A stretch of DNA of 44,165 nucleotides from NCBI GenBank assembly GCA_944326015.1, contig CALVCJ010000008.1:1-44165 (forward strand), given 5' to 3'. A program made the translations under genes and the position numbers. Below the pieces are notes generated by a model that had not been told where the DNA came from, did no database searches, and saw only the letters and a program-made list of their open reading frames with translations. The stretch is from Candidatus Gastranaerophilales bacterium. GTDB taxonomy: Bacteria > Cyanobacteriota > Vampirovibrionia > Gastranaerophilales > Gastranaerophilaceae. Positions 42,573-44,165 of this stretch are shown here, in pieces (within the stretch, counting starts at the first letter, position 1; every line of letters starts with the position of its first letter).

Positions 42573-43904
42573 ATGAAATTCAATGCAGTAAACAAATTGT
42601 TAAAAGCTCTTGGTGAGAGTACAAAATTAAAGCGTAATGATTACAGTAACTATATAGCCTTCCACGGAGTCGGAAACGCTTATTCAAAAAGGTGGCTCGG
42701 TAATATCGTACCCGCGGATTTGTTGAAGCTGTCTGTGAAAGAGGCTGTTGAAATTATTGCAACCCTTTCGGAAAGCAATATTTTTTACGATAAATTCCCT
42801 GACTATATAGGAACACCGGTTTACGGGGATAACTGGGGAAGGCTTGCGAATTATATAGAGATTAACGACCGCGCAATTGCTGTTATGGATAACGGATGCA
42901 CCTGCAAAGGAATTTTAAGCTGTATAAAGTTACTGCCTGCAATTCCGCCTTCTGCAAAAAGCTTTGCAAACTGTATAATTCTTTCTCAAATCTGGCAGAA
43001 TATTTACGGAGACGCATACGAAAAAGGTCCGTTTGAAGAAAACTCGATTTACGGTCTCAGGCTTAATACAAGTTACAGCGACAATATAATTGATTACTCA
43101 ATTGTTGATAAAATTACACCGGAAGAACAGTTGAAAGCTTTTGTTGATTTAGCCCATTTTAGAGGTATAAAAGTTGGTTTCAGGCATGTGATTTCAGCAG
43201 ATCAGATAAAAATCGCACGTAATTACCGTGATGATGAAATTTTCAGCTGGCAAAACCCCGAACACGTTGAAATTTATATAACAGAATGCGTAAAACTTAT
43301 GAATTTGGGCTTTGAATGTATGTTTATAGATTCAGCCAAGCATATCGGGGGTTATGATATGGCAAATTACACAGGAGTTGGAGCTTTGCCTGAATATCAC
43401 CAGATGCAGTATATTTTAAACGAAATCAGACTGCGAACGGGCAAAACAAATATAAGTTTTGTCGGAGAAAAAAGTTCCGATGATTTTGAAAGATACAGGC
43501 TTATGGGCTTGAATGCAGGAACGGACTTTATAACAGGCGATGATTTTGAAGCTGTAAGAAATTTATCTGAACGGCTGAAATATTACAGAGATTATGCACC
43601 GGGTGTTGAAGTTACAAACGACAACAATGAGGGCGGACTTTCATACGAACAAAAATTAAACCGTATTAATTCAGCTCTTTTCGGATATTATCTGGCAAGC
43701 GACAAGCTTCCGAGTTTTATGCAGATGAACGACTTGTTCCCGCTGCGATACGACACCTCGACACATCATCTCATGATGACAAACCCGTCATATTCAACAG
43801 ACGGCACTGCTTTGAGCCACTTTGAAAATCTTTTTGCAAAAGATGACGGAAGATATTACAACAAATGCGCGGGCGAACTTTTTGCCTATGCGTTGGAGAA
43901 ATAG
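42573..43904 (+). CDS. Uncharacterised protein, possibly a TIM-barrel glycosidase-like fold
   Basis: 443 residues from MKFNAVNKLL; no signal peptide or membrane segment. Strand-like pieces GIKVGFRHVIS, GFECMFIDSAKHIGGYD, TNISFVGEKSSDDFERYRLMG and GTDFITGDD are spaced like barrel strands with acidic residues at their ends (Asp in FIDSAKH, Glu in VGEKSS), which resembles clan GH-H enzymes. I do not recognise the family, and the catalytic assignment is a guess. No SD; AGTAAT lies six bases before the ATG. Confidence 0.7.
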   Translation: MKFNAVNKLLKALGESTKLKRNDYSNYIAFHGVGNAYSKRWLGNIVPADLLKLSVKEAVEIIATLSESNIFYDKFPDYIGTPVYGDNWGRLANYIEINDRAIAVMDNGCTCKGILSCIKLLPAIPPSAKSFANCIILSQIWQNIYGDAYEKGPFEENSIYGLRLNTSYSDNIIDYSIVDKITPEEQLKAFVDLAHFRGIKVGFRHVISADQIKIARNYRDDEIFSWQNPEHVEIYITECVKLMNLGFECMFIDSAKHIGGYDMANYTGVGALPEYHQMQYILNEIRLRTGKTNISFVGEKSSDDFERYRLMGLNAGTDFITGDDFEAVRNLSERLKYYRDYAPGVEVTNDNNEGGLSYEQKLNRINSALFGYYLASDKLPSFMQMNDLFPLRYDTSTHHLMMTNPSYSTDGTALSHFENLFAKDDGRYYNKCAGELFAYALEK

Positions 43905-43908
43905 TAAT

Positions 43909-44020
43909 GAAGGCAAGAAGCTCAGAGGGTAGGAAGTCAAGCGATTATCAGTGCTTCGCACAAAAATATCTTCCATAAAACAGCCTGTCCTCTTGTCCTC
44001 CTGACCTCCGGCCTTCCAGA
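43909..44020. repeat. Geneless MITE-like relative of the S23 element
   Basis: Left arm 43909-43942 and right arm 43981-44017 are purine-rich and pyrimidine-rich respectively, like the two arms around the S23 gene. The left arm matches the rfbC-side arm (minus strand) at about 23 of 27 positions (AGAAG-TCAGAGGG-AGGA core). The ~40-base centre has no gene. Lies between two plus-strand genes. Confidence 0.65.
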
Positions 44021-44037
44021 TAATAAGGAGAACAAAA

Positions 44038-44165
44038 ATGACATTTAATCCATTAGAAGAAAAGGGAATTCCCGTAGAAAAACAGCTAAGAAGCTGGCAT
44101 GATATTGTTAAAAGACCGTTCGACAAACATTCGGTTGACTGCTATTCAAGAACACGACAAATTTT
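44038..44165 (+). CDS. Partial gene, N-terminus only, unknown
   Basis: ATG at 44038 with AAGGAG seven bases upstream; 42 residues before the window ends: MTFNPLEEKGIPVEKQLRSW and DIVKRPFDKHSVDCYSRTRQ among them. Soluble start without signal peptide. I do not recognise the family from this part. Confidence 0.75.
   Translation, partial: MTFNPLEEKGIPVEKQLRSWHDIVKRPFDKHSVDCYSRTRQI

Noticed and set aside
1-44165. tRNA, rRNA and CRISPR arrays
   Set aside because: Looked for conserved tRNA arms, rRNA cores and regularly spaced repeats; none seen by eye, though this is not an exhaustive search.

Overview
The window is AT-rich bacterial chromosome with compact gene spacing. The best guess at the source is a gut-type non-photosynthetic cyanobacterial relative (Vampirovibrionia/Melainabacteria, Gastranaerophilales-like). 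This is an inference from the base composition, a long-form pyrophosphate-type phosphofructokinase, the pilin signature FTLAEVLITLGIIG, a PBS-lyase-type HEAT protein and proteins whose N-termini carry F-x-G signatures (for example SFSNPSFFG). No rRNA or tRNA was seen that could settle it.

Layout. 1-4390 (minus strand): dTDP-rhamnose cluster rfbC, S23 four-helix-bundle gene, rfbB, GT92 glycosyltransferase, rfbD, then a gap and the start of rfbA. 4478-9093 (plus): exported protein, MarR regulator, two small membrane proteins, gyrA. 9113-11657: HEPN/MNT pair and pyrophosphate-dependent phosphofructokinase. 11708-16752: two small Xre regulators, a soluble sensor kinase, a HEAT-repeat protein, a GT2 enzyme, ribosome hibernation factor and a Cys-rich small protein. 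17109-20734: MntP coupled to a DUF4127 protein, ubiE/menG, D-2-hydroxyacid dehydrogenase. 21170-25450: TPR proteins, MBL-fold and calcineurin-like hydrolases, a repeat protein. 25626-28246: thrC and hom. 28281-31192: small protein, HD-domain protein, GGDEF protein, parvulin and a frameshifted pilin. 31252-36287: mnmE, gshA, rsmA, DUF559 nuclease-like gene, ispE. 36375-44165: membrane protein with glycine-rich segments, orphan OppD-type ATPase, amidohydrolase, bioY, rimI, carbonic anhydrase, an unrecognised 443-residue protein and a partial gene.

The most unusual content is not a classical gene cluster. (a) Two small genes, an S23/IVP four-helix-bundle gene and a DUF559 gene, each sit between repeat arms and look like cargo or drivers of small repeat elements. 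A geneless, MITE-like relative of the first lies at 43909-44020. The second is flanked by 97-nt structured repeats that add the same peptide tail to two proteins and supply the start site of ispE. (b) At least eight genes have a -10-like hexamer exactly six bases upstream of the start codon and no Shine-Dalgarno sequence, implying widespread leaderless transcripts beside normal SD-led genes. (c) Two long C tracts stand out in this AT-rich DNA. One breaks a pilin gene, and the other lies in the spacer of a possible promoter facing rfbA, which suggests phase variation of surface structures. (d) Several intergenic regions look like independent structured RNAs.
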